A program made the translations under genes and the position numbers. Positions 28,283 to 36,504 of a stretch of 64,000 bases of DNA are shown here, piece by piece. The stretch is from Bacteroidales bacterium UBA5833 (GTDB lineage: Bacteria; Bacteroidota; Bacteroidia; Bacteroidales; Lentimicrobiaceae), in NCBI GenBank assembly GCA_002433025.1, contig DJGZ01000051.1, forward strand, positions 12,248 to 76,247, given 5' to 3'. Positions within the stretch are counted from its first letter, which is position 1. Each line of letters starts with the position of its first letter. The notes beneath the pieces were generated by a model, which saw only the letters and a program-made list of their open reading frames with translations, did no database searches and had not been told where the DNA came from.

Positions 28283-28290
28283 CAAATATA
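28283..28290 (-). promoter_or_regulatory. tRNA-Cys promoter -7 box
   Basis: Minus strand TATATTTG, 11 bases upstream of the tRNA 5' end; a TTTG about 23 bases further upstream can serve as -33. Confidence 0.7.
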
Positions 28291-28343
28291 CAAAAATTCC
28301 AAAAATACGAATACAAAAGATCGCCTGTAAAAATTCCGGTAAA

Positions 28344-28556
28344 TCAATCAGTTGGGGTTGCCGCCTCTTTATCCTTCTTTTTCCCGTATGTGGGCAGGCA
28401 ATCGGGACAGAGGCAGTTGTTGTATTCAAGTTTTAATTTTTCAAGGTTTTCAGGGCTGATGCTGTAATCGAAACACCAGCACCCCGGGGCATGCAGGCAT
28501 TCAAAGGTTTTGCCGCAACGTGGACAGGTTTTCAGGGAGGATTGTTTTTCACTCAT
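28344..28556 (-). CDS. Cysteine-rich CWC-type small protein
   Basis: 70 residues from ATG 28556; an in-frame ATG at 28565 is also possible. Eight cysteines sit in CPRCGKTFECLHAPGCWCFD and CLCPDC, the pattern of the cysteine-rich CWC family and likely a zinc-binding site. Function is unknown. Its start overlaps the last codons of folB, so it is translated from the same message. The charged C-terminal tail (KKKDKEAATPTD) has no known role. Confidence 0.82.
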   Translation of the reverse strand: MSEKQSSLKTCPRCGKTFECLHAPGCWCFDYSISPENLEKLKLEYNNCLCPDCLPTYGKKKDKEAATPTD

Positions 28557-28914
28557 AAATGTCATCGCTGCTCAGGGTTACACAAACCCGTTCAATTTTG
28601 CCGCCCAGGGGAGGATTCAGCTTGGAGATTTTTACCTCGGCATCGGTCACATCCGGGAAACGGGCATGTACCGCTTTCAGGATACGGTGGGCCACATGCT
28701 CCAGCAGGTGCGATTTCTGCTCCATTTCCTGTTTAACTGTCTGGTAAACGGACAGATAGTTAACCGTATCGTGCAGGCTGTCGCTGTGCTCGGCACGGTT
28801 GGTATCCACCTGAATAAACAGGTCAACGATGAAGCGGGTGCCGATGACCTGCTCTTCTTTGAAATGCCCGTGGTACGAGAAAAACTCCATACCCTCTATC
28901 GAAATCATGCCCAT
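28549..28914 (-). CDS. folB: Dihydroneopterin aldolase
   Basis: 121 residues, normal length. FolB converts 7,8-dihydroneopterin to 6-hydroxymethyl-dihydropterin and glycolaldehyde in folate synthesis. Expected features are seen: the N-terminal IEGMEFFSYHGHFKEEQ with the substrate-binding Glu, the VNYLSVYQ tyrosine, LLEHVA with its Glu, and the catalytic Lys in ISKLNPPLGG. It overlaps the CWC-protein start by 8 bases. Promoter box TATCTTTG at 28943-28950. Confidence 0.94.
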   Translation of the reverse strand: MGMISIEGMEFFSYHGHFKEEQVIGTRFIVDLFIQVDTNRAEHSDSLHDTVNYLSVYQTVKQEMEQKSHLLEHVAHRILKAVHARFPDVTDAEVKISKLNPPLGGKIERVCVTLSSDDIYE

Positions 28915-28942
28915 GATCAGTCAGTTTTAAACCGGGTTTAAA

Positions 28943-28950
28943 CAAAGATA
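28943..28950 (-). promoter_or_regulatory. folB promoter -7 box
   Basis: Minus strand TATCTTTG, 28 bases before the folB start. Confidence 0.6.
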
Positions 28951-28990
28951 TGCAAAAACCATTCAATGGTGCATTCAGCAGGCAAACTTG

Positions 28991-29692
28991 TTATTCTTTA
29001 ACAAAATACCTGAAAGGATTATAACTGATCCCTGTATCAAATACATCCACCTGTTCCCGTTTTTTCAGAAATCCGACGATGCGGTAGGTGAGGGGGGTGA
29101 ATACAATTTCAACCCCTGATTTGAAGATGTAGTTGGAAATAATAATTGAGATCAGCAGGCTGTCGGGCATGGTTCCGTAAAACGCGATCAGGCAGAAGAT
29201 GGCGGTGTCAATACCTTCGCCGATCAGGGTGGAACCAATGGTACGCACCCAAAGGTACTTCCCTTTTGTTCTTATTTTAAGTTTCGACATAAGGTAAGCA
29301 TTCGAAAAGGCGCCGGCAAAGTAAGCCACCAGGCTGGCCAGAACGATCCGCGGTACAAAGCCGAGCAACGACTCGTATGCTTGCTGATTGGTCCATCCTT
29401 CGGCCGGTGGAAGCTCCTGCACAATCCACAACACCAGCGACATCAGCAGGGCCGCCCCGAAACCTGTCCAGATAACTTTGCGTGAGCGCTGATAACCGTA
29501 AACTTCCGTAAGGATATCCCCGAATATGTAACTGAGGGGGAAGAGGATGGTTCCGCCGTCGAACGTAAAAAGCCAGAGGGAGGTGATTTTTGTGGAGGCA
29601 AGGTTGGAAATCAGGAGAATGGCTACAAAAAGTGCCATAATCACATCAAAATACCTGAAATGAACCTTGCCGGATTGCACTGAGTCGTTCAT
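28991..29692 (-). CDS. Queuosine precursor transporter (YhhQ/VUT_1 family)
   Basis: 233 residues with about six membrane helices. The family signature is strong: LISNLASTKI near the N-terminus, FPLSYIFGDILTEVYGY in helix 2, and SNAYLMSKLK with GSTLIGEGIDTAIF in the second half. YhhQ-type proteins import preQ0 or preQ1 for queuosine in tRNA, though this family was once called a vitamin uptake transporter. Promoter box TATTTTTG is at 29715-29722. It is flanked by mgtE and folB on the same strand with no overlap. Confidence 0.9.
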   Translation of the reverse strand: MNDSVQSGKVHFRYFDVIMALFVAILLISNLASTKITSLWLFTFDGGTILFPLSYIFGDILTEVYGYQRSRKVIWTGFGAALLMSLVLWIVQELPPAEGWTNQQAYESLLGFVPRIVLASLVAYFAGAFSNAYLMSKLKIRTKGKYLWVRTIGSTLIGEGIDTAIFCLIAFYGTMPDSLLISIIISNYIFKSGVEIVFTPLTYRIVGFLKKREQVDVFDTGISYNPFRYFVKE

Positions 29693-29714
29693 TATATTTT
29701 GTATTATCAGGCTG

Positions 29715-29722
29715 CAAAAATA
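29715..29722 (-). promoter_or_regulatory. Promoter of the queuosine transporter gene
   Basis: Minus strand TATTTTTG, 22 bases before the start codon. Confidence 0.55.
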
Positions 29723-29790
29723 CGATAATCCTTCAGAATGAATTCCTCTTCCTGAAATGCAATCAGGTCCGGCAGGGGAGGAGCGGGGCC

Positions 29791-31134
29791 TTACAGGCCC
29801 ATATACCAGGAAGCAATTGAAAAATAGATTACTACTCCGGAAATATCGGCAATGGAAGTGATGAGCGGAGCACTGGCCGTGGCCGGGTCGAGTTTCAGTT
29901 TTGTAAAGATAAACGGGGTGATCATGCCGATCAGGCTGCCTGACATTACTGCCAGAATCATGGTGGCGGCAACCACAACAATATGTTGCGGGGCGCGCAC
30001 GCTGGCAATCAGGCTTACGCCTGCCGCCATGGTGACCCCAAGCAGGAAGGAAACCAGGAATTCCCTGCCCAGCAGTCTGAACCAGTCTTTGGTTTCCACA
30101 TCACCGATCGCCAGTGAACGGATCATCAGGGTGGCCGACTGTGCCCCGGCGTTTCCTCCGCTACCGATCAGCAAAGGAAGGAAGAAAATCAGTGATACGG
30201 CCGATTGTATCACACCTTCGAAAGTCGCCAGGGCAGCCCCCGAAAATACATTCATAAACACAAGCAGGATCAGCCAGAGGATGCGCTTTTGATAAAGGAA
30301 AAAGATTTTGGCTTTCAGCGGATTGACGATGGCTGCCTGGAATGATCCGAATTTGTGAAAGTCTTCGGTGGTTTCCTCTTCCACAACGTCCATCACGTCA
30401 TCGACCGTTACAATGCCCAGCAGCAGGCCTTCCGAATCAATCACCGGCAGCGCGATGCGGTCCTGATCCTGAAACACCCGTATGGCGATCTCCTGGTCGT
30501 CGAAGGCATTGAGCGAAACAAAATGCTCATCCATCAGGTCCCTGATATGCTGTTCGGGATCGGCCAGAATGATTTCCCGGATGCGGATATCGTCGATCAG
30601 TTTCCAGTTTTCATCAACTACATAAATCAGGTTGAGGGTTTCCGAATCCCTGCCGTACATCCGGATATGTTTCAACGCCTGCTCGACTGTAAAATCGGGT
30701 TTTACTGCAACAAATTCGGGCGTCATCAACCTCCCGATGCTGTGCTCCGGATATCCGAGCAGACGGGTGGCAATAAGCCGCTCTTCCGGCGACAACAGCT
30801 GTATCAGCCGTTGGGTAATGTTGCCAGGAAGTTCTTCGAAAAACGCCGTACGGTCATCGGGATCCAGGTCGTTGAGCAGGCCTGCTACCCGGTTGACATT
30901 TTTGGCCAGCCCTTCGATGATTTGCTCCTGCGTTTCGTGTTCCAGGTATTGAAAGGTGTTTTTAGCCTTCTCCCTGGGCAGTAGGCGGAACAGAATGACG
31001 TCGTCCTGCTCTGGCAACTCGTCAATGATCTCGGCAATCAGGATAGGATCCATATCCTCCAGCTCATGCCTGAGGGCACTCCAGTCTTTTTCCCTGATCA
31101 GATCTTCGAAAAATGTGATATCGGTTTCACCCAT
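29791..31134 (-). CDS. mgtE: Magnesium transporter MgtE
   Basis: 447 residues with the complete architecture: N-terminal superhelical domain (residues 1-130, including DDRTAFFEELP), a pair of CBS domains (about 135-255) that sense cytoplasmic Mg2+, a connecting helix, and five membrane helices with the conserved GSGGNAGAQSATLMIRSLA block and the pore-lining region near TPFIFTKLKLDPATAS. It is a Mg2+-gated channel. The message has a leader of about 110 bases with a strong Shine-Dalgarno sequence and two mutually exclusive hairpins, so expression is probably controlled in the leader. Confidence 0.95.
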   Translation of the reverse strand: MGETDITFFEDLIREKDWSALRHELEDMDPILIAEIIDELPEQDDVILFRLLPREKAKNTFQYLEHETQEQIIEGLAKNVNRVAGLLNDLDPDDRTAFFEELPGNITQRLIQLLSPEERLIATRLLGYPEHSIGRLMTPEFVAVKPDFTVEQALKHIRMYGRDSETLNLIYVVDENWKLIDDIRIREIILADPEQHIRDLMDEHFVSLNAFDDQEIAIRVFQDQDRIALPVIDSEGLLLGIVTVDDVMDVVEEETTEDFHKFGSFQAAIVNPLKAKIFFLYQKRILWLILLVFMNVFSGAALATFEGVIQSAVSLIFFLPLLIGSGGNAGAQSATLMIRSLAIGDVETKDWFRLLGREFLVSFLLGVTMAAGVSLIASVRAPQHIVVVAATMILAVMSGSLIGMITPFIFTKLKLDPATASAPLITSIADISGVVIYFSIASWYMGL

Positions 31135-31141
31135 TGATAGT

Positions 31142-31186
31142 TCTCCTTACGGGTATTAGCTGCAAGGAGATACAAACCCCTTGCAG
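31142..31186 (-). promoter_or_regulatory. Switch-like leader hairpins over the mgtE ribosome binding site
   Basis: On the minus strand, CTGCAAGG (31186-31179) pairs perfectly with CCTTGCAG (31167-31160). The same 3' arm and loop contain TCTCCTT (31170-31164), a perfect complement of the Shine-Dalgarno AAGGAGA (31148-31142), which lies 7 bases before the ATG. The two pairings cannot coexist: one leaves the ribosome site free, the other hides it. Confidence 0.6.
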
Positions 31187-31252
31187 GTTAGTGTTTAATC
31201 AGGCCACACGAATAGGGGTCGTCTTTCATGGTCGGGTAATGGTTTGAGGGTG

Positions 31253-31260
31253 CAAAGATA
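31253..31260 (-). promoter_or_regulatory. mgtE promoter -7 box
   Basis: Minus strand TATCTTTG about 120 bases upstream of the start codon; it defines the leader that holds the alternative hairpins. Confidence 0.65.
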
Positions 31261-31430
31261 AGTTTTTCCCCCGGAAACCGGTTTTCTCCGCTTCCATTTC
31301 CGGACAGATTCTGAACATTTCTTCAATTCACCGGTTCAGTTATATTATCCTGAAAGCTATTTGAAGTGTTTAAAATCAAATACATAGCTTTTGCAGGCAG
31401 ATTTATTCATTTAGCGGTTTGCAGTTGCCG

Positions 31431-31438
31431 TATCTTTG
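31431..31438 (+). promoter_or_regulatory. Promoter of the exported deformylase gene
   Basis: TATCTTTG just 5 bases before ATG 31444 and 14 before ATG 31453. It rules out the upstream start at 31366 and points to an almost leaderless mRNA. Confidence 0.6.
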
Positions 31439-31443
31439 TAAAA

Positions 31444-32100
31444 ATGTTCCCTATGCGCTATTTGTATTCACTGATTTTATTACTTGCAGTATTTCCGGCC
31501 CCTATCTTAAGCCAGAATTTCAATGCATCCGAACAGGCGTTGATCATGTCGGGGGATACGGCCGGGATGATGCGGGTGTTGCTCAGTACCTCTGCGGATG
31601 ATCTTGAAGTGCTTACAGCCGAAAGCCGCGGTATCAGTCCTGATGATTCCCTCCTTCCCCTGCTTTCCCGCCGCATGCTGCTCACCATGCGCGATACTGC
31701 CAACCCCGGCGTGGGCATTGCCGCCCCTCAGGTAGGGATTAACCGCAATGTTTTCTGGCTTCAAAGGTTTGATAAACAGGGATTCCCCTTTGAATTCCTG
31801 ATTAATCCGCGCATCCTGAGTTATTCTTCTCTTCAGCGCAGGGGAGGGGAAGGTTGCCTTTCAATTCCGGATACCAGGGGAGAAGTGCTGCGGAGTTATG
31901 CCATTATGGTTGAATACCAGGATTATACAGGTGGATGGCATACCGAACTGCTGGAGGATTTTACTGCCGTCATCTTTCAGCATGAATATGATCACCTCTT
32001 AGGTACGCTTTTTACCGACAGGATCAGCGAACAGAAGAATACACCCGCCCTTTCGCTTCCTGAAGGTTTGGAGCTGTTCATGATGCCTTCCGCACGGTAA
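31444..32100 (+). CDS. Peptide deformylase homologue with signal peptide
   Basis: 218 residues from 31444, or 215 from ATG 31453, which better begins a signal peptide (MRYLYSLILLLAVFPAPILS). The mature part has all three deformylase motifs: GVGIAAPQVG, GEGCLSIP with the metal-binding Cys, and QHEYDHLLG with the His-Glu-His metal site. The catalytic site therefore looks intact, yet the protein appears to be exported, where formyl-Met peptides are not the normal substrate. About 60 extra residues separate the signal peptide and motif 1. It may act on a periplasmic formyl or acyl group, or be a specialised peptidase; this is inference. The cell presumably has a cytoplasmic def elsewhere. Confidence 0.85.
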   Translation: MFPMRYLYSLILLLAVFPAPILSQNFNASEQALIMSGDTAGMMRVLLSTSADDLEVLTAESRGISPDDSLLPLLSRRMLLTMRDTANPGVGIAAPQVGINRNVFWLQRFDKQGFPFEFLINPRILSYSSLQRRGGEGCLSIPDTRGEVLRSYAIMVEYQDYTGGWHTELLEDFTAVIFQHEYDHLLGTLFTDRISEQKNTPALSLPEGLELFMMPSAR

Positions 32101-32116
32101 TTGTAAAGATGAAATG

Positions 32117-32455
32117 CTACTTATTCCCGGATGCCATAAAATACATACTGACCGATAACAGCAACAGGTTTAAAACCTGTCCGGTGGTAACCGCTGGAAC
32201 AAATCCCAGATAGAGACTGTAGGCGAACAATAACACCAGCAGCAGCGCTGAAATCACGGTTAGCGAGGGTTTTGAGGTGAAACCGCCTGCAAACAGAAGT
32301 GTTCCGAACAGCACAAAAGCAAGTGCGATGTAAAATGGCTGGGTCTGGTATTGCAGGGAAAGGATGGTCTGTCCGTGCTGAAGCACAAGCCAGGTGAGCA
32401 ATGCGATACGCAGCAGCCATTTGGATAACTGAAGCAACGATTTTACCGGTTTCAT
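32117..32455 (-). CDS. Small four-helix membrane protein of unknown function
   Basis: 112 residues with four hydrophobic segments (about 14-28, 40-57, 65-83, 88-106) and a basic N-terminus. I do not recognise a family with confidence. It begins 10 bases downstream of the aspS stop codon and is probably cotranscribed. The convergent deformylase gene ends 16 bases away with no terminator visible in between. Confidence 0.65.
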   Translation of the reverse strand: MKPVKSLLQLSKWLLRIALLTWLVLQHGQTILSLQYQTQPFYIALAFVLFGTLLFAGGFTSKPSLTVISALLLVLLFAYSLYLGFVPAVTTGQVLNLLLLSVSMYFMASGNK

Positions 32456-32465
32456 CGGAGGGGAG

Positions 32466-34211
32466 TTATAAATTGATTTTAAGTTTTAACTCATCCAGTT
32501 GTTCCTGTTTGATCGGGGCCGGTGAGTCGATCATCACATCGCGGCCGGCATTGTTCTTCGGAAATGCGATATAATCACGGATGCTTTCGGAGCCACCGAA
32601 AAGCGAGCACATGCGGTCGAAGCCGAATGCGATACCGCCATGGGGAGGCGCGCCGTATTCAAAAGCGTTCATCAGGAAACCAAACTGCGCCTGGGCGTCC
32701 TCATCGGTAAAGCCCAGGATGGTGAACATTTTCTTCTGCAACTCTTTGTTGTGGATACGAATGGAGCCTCCACCGATTTCCACTCCGTTGATTACCAGGT
32801 CATAGGCATTGGCGCGCACCTTGCCGGGATTGCTGTCGAGCAGCGGAATATCTTCCGGTTTCGGTGAAGTAAACGGATGGTGCATGGCATAGTAACGCTG
32901 TGTTTCTTCATCCCACTCCAGCAGGGGGAAATCAACCACCCACAGGGGCGCAAACACTTCCGGGTTACGCAGGCCAAGCTGGTTACCCATTTCAAGGCGC
33001 AATTCCGATAGTGCCTTACGGGTTTTACCGGCATCCCCGGCAAGGATCAGCATCAGGTCGCCCGGCTTCGCGTCAAAGGCTGCTGCCCACTTTTTCAGTT
33101 CTTCTTCATTGTAGAATTTATCTACCGACGACTTGAGCGTGCCGTCTTCGTTGTACCTCAGGTAAATCAACCCTCCGGCGCCGATTTGCGGACGTTTCAC
33201 AAAATCGGTGAGGGCGTCAAGCTGCTTGCGGGTATAACCGGCGCATCCTGTGGCATTGATTCCTGCCACCAGCGCGGCATCATCGAATACTTTAAAATCT
33301 TTTCCCTTTACCATATCCGTGATTTCCACAAAGGTCATCCCGAAACGGATATCCGGTTTGTCGTTGCCGTAATTTTTCATGGCATCGGCAAACGTCATGC
33401 GGGGCAGGGCTTCTATCTCAACGCCTTTCACAGTGCGGAACAGGTATTTGGTCAGGCCTTCGAAGGTGGAAAGTATATCATCCTGGGTTACAAACGACAT
33501 CTCACAGTCGATCTGTGTGAACTCGGGCTGTCGGTCGGCCCTCAGGTCCTCATCGCGGAAGCATTTCACGATCTGAAAATACCTGTCGAAGCCGGCGACC
33601 ATCAGCAGTTGCTTGAAGGTTTGCGGTGACTGGGGAAGGGCATAAAACTGACCTTCGTTCATGCGCGATGGCACCACAAAATCGCGGGCCCCTTCGGGTG
33701 TCGATTTGATGAGTACCGGTGTCTCCACTTCGATAAACCCGATGTTGTTCATGTAGTTGCGGGTTTCAATAGCCATACGGTGCCTGAGCATCAGGTTGTC
33801 GCGCACAGGATTCCGCCGGAGGTCCAGGTAGCGGTATTTCATACGGAGCTCATCTCCGCCGTCGGTATTGTCCTCGATGGTGAATGGCGGAATTTTTGAA
33901 GTATTCAGCACTTCAAACTGATCAGCGATGATTTCGATTTCACCGGTAGGGATTTTCAGGTTTTTATTGCTCCGTTCAGCAACAGTGCCCGTGACAGAAA
34001 TCACAAACTCCCGCCCGAGTTTACGGGCTGACTCACAAAGCGGAGCATTGGTTTCCATATTGAAAACCAGTTGTGTAATTCCGTATCGGTCGCGCAGATC
34101 GATGAATGTCATCCCGCCCAGGTCGCGCGAACGCTGCACCCATCCTGAAAGGGTAACTGTATTTCCGGTATGATTAAGGTTTAATTCTCCGCAGTTATGT
34201 GTCCGAAGCAT
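32466..34211 (-). CDS. aspS: Aspartyl-tRNA synthetase
   Basis: 581 residues, the long bacterial type. N-terminal OB-fold anticodon-binding domain (LSGWVQRSRDLGGMTFIDLRD, abridged, residues 21-41). Class II motif 2 is FRDEDLRADRQPEFTQID and motif 3 is GIAFGFDRM. The bacterial GAD insertion lies between motifs 2 and 3 (about 290-420). It charges tRNA-Asp. Upstream there is only an imperfect promoter box (TAATTTCG on the minus strand near 34230). Confidence 0.97.
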   Translation of the reverse strand: MLRTHNCGELNLNHTGNTVTLSGWVQRSRDLGGMTFIDLRDRYGITQLVFNMETNAPLCESARKLGREFVISVTGTVAERSNKNLKIPTGEIEIIADQFEVLNTSKIPPFTIEDNTDGGDELRMKYRYLDLRRNPVRDNLMLRHRMAIETRNYMNNIGFIEVETPVLIKSTPEGARDFVVPSRMNEGQFYALPQSPQTFKQLLMVAGFDRYFQIVKCFRDEDLRADRQPEFTQIDCEMSFVTQDDILSTFEGLTKYLFRTVKGVEIEALPRMTFADAMKNYGNDKPDIRFGMTFVEITDMVKGKDFKVFDDAALVAGINATGCAGYTRKQLDALTDFVKRPQIGAGGLIYLRYNEDGTLKSSVDKFYNEEELKKWAAAFDAKPGDLMLILAGDAGKTRKALSELRLEMGNQLGLRNPEVFAPLWVVDFPLLEWDEETQRYYAMHHPFTSPKPEDIPLLDSNPGKVRANAYDLVINGVEIGGGSIRIHNKELQKKMFTILGFTDEDAQAQFGFLMNAFEYGAPPHGGIAFGFDRMCSLFGGSESIRDYIAFPKNNAGRDVMIDSPAPIKQEQLDELKLKINL

Positions 34212-34491
34212 AGAAATAGATTTAAGCCGCGAAATTAATCATTTTATGGATTTTATTTCTGTAACATCTGCGTCAGGCTGCGATCTGTCAATTGGCATAA
34301 TCTGCGGATATCCCTTGAATAGCAGGCCGGACAATAATTTCCGTTTTTTAATACGTTTCCGGATGAAAATTCCTGATTTCCAGCGATTACTTTTCAGGAT
34401 TTATTTTATTAATAAAATGACTACTCGCCTGATCATCCGGGATGCCAGCCGGGTGTAGCATTTATTTGGTATAAACTATAAGATACTGTTT

Positions 34492-35211
34492 ATGAATAAG
34501 CTACTACTCTCTTTTACCATTCTGATATTTACGGGTCATCAGTTATCCGCCCAGCGGATTGAACTTGTTCCATACCCGGATGCAGTTTGTTATACCGAAT
34601 CGGGTGTGGGAAATCTTTTTCTTTCCAACACCGATGCCAGAACGCTGATGGAGTATTTTGCAGCTGAGGATGTGCCCGATAAGATCATTCCTGTCAGGGA
34701 GAGTTATTTTTCAGGCTACCGCCTGTGTTATTCAATGGGGAAAAGCGATCCGCTTGCTGAAGCGGCGGAATGGATTCAGATCCTTACCATAGACAAGGAG
34801 GCTGCTATTGAATATATTTACCGGACAACGCCGGATGCCATCAGCCTTCCTTTCAGTGGTTTAAAGGAGTGTGTGGGCCGGATCCATTCTATTGAAGAAT
34901 ACAACAGTATTATGGAGCGTTACAAACATCTGGCCTGCAGAATTTATCGTCAGGTTACCGGGCCTGACGGAGTTGTAACTGATGAGATGACCGCTTTGAT
35001 AAAAAGTTGCAGCCTGCGTATCGAAGGATCGGATCAGGCGATGTACGCCACTTCGGGTAAAGGCGGAGGCATCTTCAGACTTGACAGGCAGGATAATCAG
35101 GGGATTGATCCCTGGAATGAATGGATCAATTGTTTCAACGCGATAGAACAGCAGGGCTATATCACGTTGATTGAATTCAATCAGCCGCCATTGGTTCCTT
35201 TCATGGAATAG
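34492..35211 (+). CDS. Unrecognised exported protein
   Basis: 239 residues with a signal peptide (NKLLLSFTILIFTGHQLSAQ). The mature protein is mixed alpha/beta, with four or five cysteines that could form disulfides (VCYTES, RLCYSM, KECVGR, LACRIY, KSCSLR, INCFNA). I do not recognise any family or catalytic motif. It stands alone between aspS (divergent) and a 690-base gap, in the least gene-dense part of the first 57 kb. Codon use looks ordinary, so I take it as real. Confidence 0.6.
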   Translation: MNKLLLSFTILIFTGHQLSAQRIELVPYPDAVCYTESGVGNLFLSNTDARTLMEYFAAEDVPDKIIPVRESYFSGYRLCYSMGKSDPLAEAAEWIQILTIDKEAAIEYIYRTTPDAISLPFSGLKECVGRIHSIEEYNSIMERYKHLACRIYRQVTGPDGVVTDEMTALIKSCSLRIEGSDQAMYATSGKGGGIFRLDRQDNQGIDPWNEWINCFNAIEQQGYITLIEFNQPPLVPFME

Positions 35212-35901
35212 GGGTAGTTCATTATAGGATGGGCTGTTTATTTTTTTGCCACAGAATCACGGAAGCACTGGTTTATTGCAGGAAAAGAGATCCCGGATTC
35301 TTATAAAAAGTTTGATGACTAACTTGAGTATACCTGTGCAAATATTTTCAAAACTAATGCCGATCAGATTCAGTCCACCACAAAATGATGTAATAGACTG
35401 TATAACAATATGTTAAATCTGATTCTTTACTTGAATTTATCTCGCAGATAGCATCATTCTCAAATAGTACATTCGGTCATTATTCATGCTGATAACAGGA
35501 TTAATGTTTGCTATTGAAATTTTAGCCTGAAAATGTGATTTATATTGTTCCTTTCTCCGATACTAAATTTTATGATTGAAGCAAATCATAAAAGCGTTTA
35601 CTTGCTGGCCGGGTCCGGTTTCTTTATAATTATGGTGCAGTAAATGCAATCAGCTATTCAGTTTTTCAGGTTTTGTATAAACTGTGATAAATTCTTTTGT
35701 GTGTCCTGATGGCCATCGGGATTGTGCTTCCGCGCTTTGGTGGCTTCTTTTAATTGCCAAAGCCTCCATAATATATCCAACACATCAAATATGGATGTAC
35801 CCTGGAATTGCAGGGTTCAGCAAAACGATTTGTAGCTAAAAGCTTGGTTTTTAAGGAAAAATTTCGTAAATTGCGAAATAAACCTTTAAAAATATGGCAT
35901 C
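35212..35901. other. Non-coding gap of 690 bases
   Basis: No convincing gene on either strand. AT-rich, with a GCTTTGG / CCAAAGC inverted repeat at 35734-35763 and an ATTTCG-N7-CGAAAT inverted repeat at 35861-35879 directly before the next gene. The start (near 35250, GCCACAGAATCACGG) resembles low-complexity intergenic sequence rather than a broken gene. Confidence 0.6.
35861..35879. promoter_or_regulatory. Palindrome before the lipoprotein gene
   Basis: ATTTCG, 7 bases, CGAAAT, ending 22 bases before the ATG at 35902. Could be an operator or a small hairpin in the 5' leader; the sequence does not decide. Confidence 0.35.
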
Positions 35902-36474
35902 ATGGCAAGGATTATTCTGCTGGTGTCATTGTTTCTTTCCTTATTGACAGCCTGCGATAAGAAAGAGGATGACATAAATCCCGGCAAAGACTACACAGGC
36001 TTACTCTCCCTCGAGTATACAAGGACCTTCCCTACTTTTCAGTCTGTCGTCAGCATGGAAGTGGACATCAGCAGTTCCGGAACGGTGGTGTTCAAGCAGC
36101 CTCCGGTTGCCGCTTTTAACGGGGAATCCGAAAAGATGATCGAAAAGGACAGGATCAGGATCAGGGAGGAAGGGAATATTTCCATCTCATCATTATCAGG
36201 CAAGTGGGATAAGATGGACGGAAAGGAATACCTACTGGTCAACCTGGCCTGTCAACTGGACGGCTTGAGGAATGTCTGGCAATGGAACGAATACCGGTGG
36301 ATTCAATTAAGTGAAGTTCCTTATTCGCTTGATAATCCGGTAACATGCCCGATGAGTTTCAGGATTGACAATGCGCTGATGTCGGAAGCAGTATGCGGTG
36401 GAAGCATTACCGATAACTGGGGTATCAATTGTTTCAGGTGGAGACTGGTGCTTGTTCCATCGTCCAGCAATTAG
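35902..36474 (+). CDS. Unrecognised lipoprotein
   Basis: 190 residues with a lipoprotein signal: ARIILLVSLFLSLLTAC, lipobox LLTAC, then a charged DKKEDD linker. The mature protein looks like an all-beta domain of about 165 residues. No family is recognised. An earlier ATG at 35894 is in another frame and soon closes, so 35902 is the start. It is convergent with the alpha-2-macroglobulin-like gene (30 bases between stops). Confidence 0.62.
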   Translation: MARIILLVSLFLSLLTACDKKEDDINPGKDYTGLLSLEYTRTFPTFQSVVSMEVDISSSGTVVFKQPPVAAFNGESEKMIEKDRIRIREEGNISISSLSGKWDKMDGKEYLLVNLACQLDGLRNVWQWNEYRWIQLSEVPYSLDNPVTCPMSFRIDNALMSEAVCGGSITDNWGINCFRWRLVLVPSSSN

Positions 36475-36504
36475 GCCCGACTTTCTGCCTGATCCATCCG
36501 GGTG

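Noticed and set aside
34246..34458. 70-codon plus-strand frame between aspS and the exported protein
   Set aside because: Low-complexity, basic C-terminal end, no promoter box or ribosome site and no recognisable domain; likely chance.
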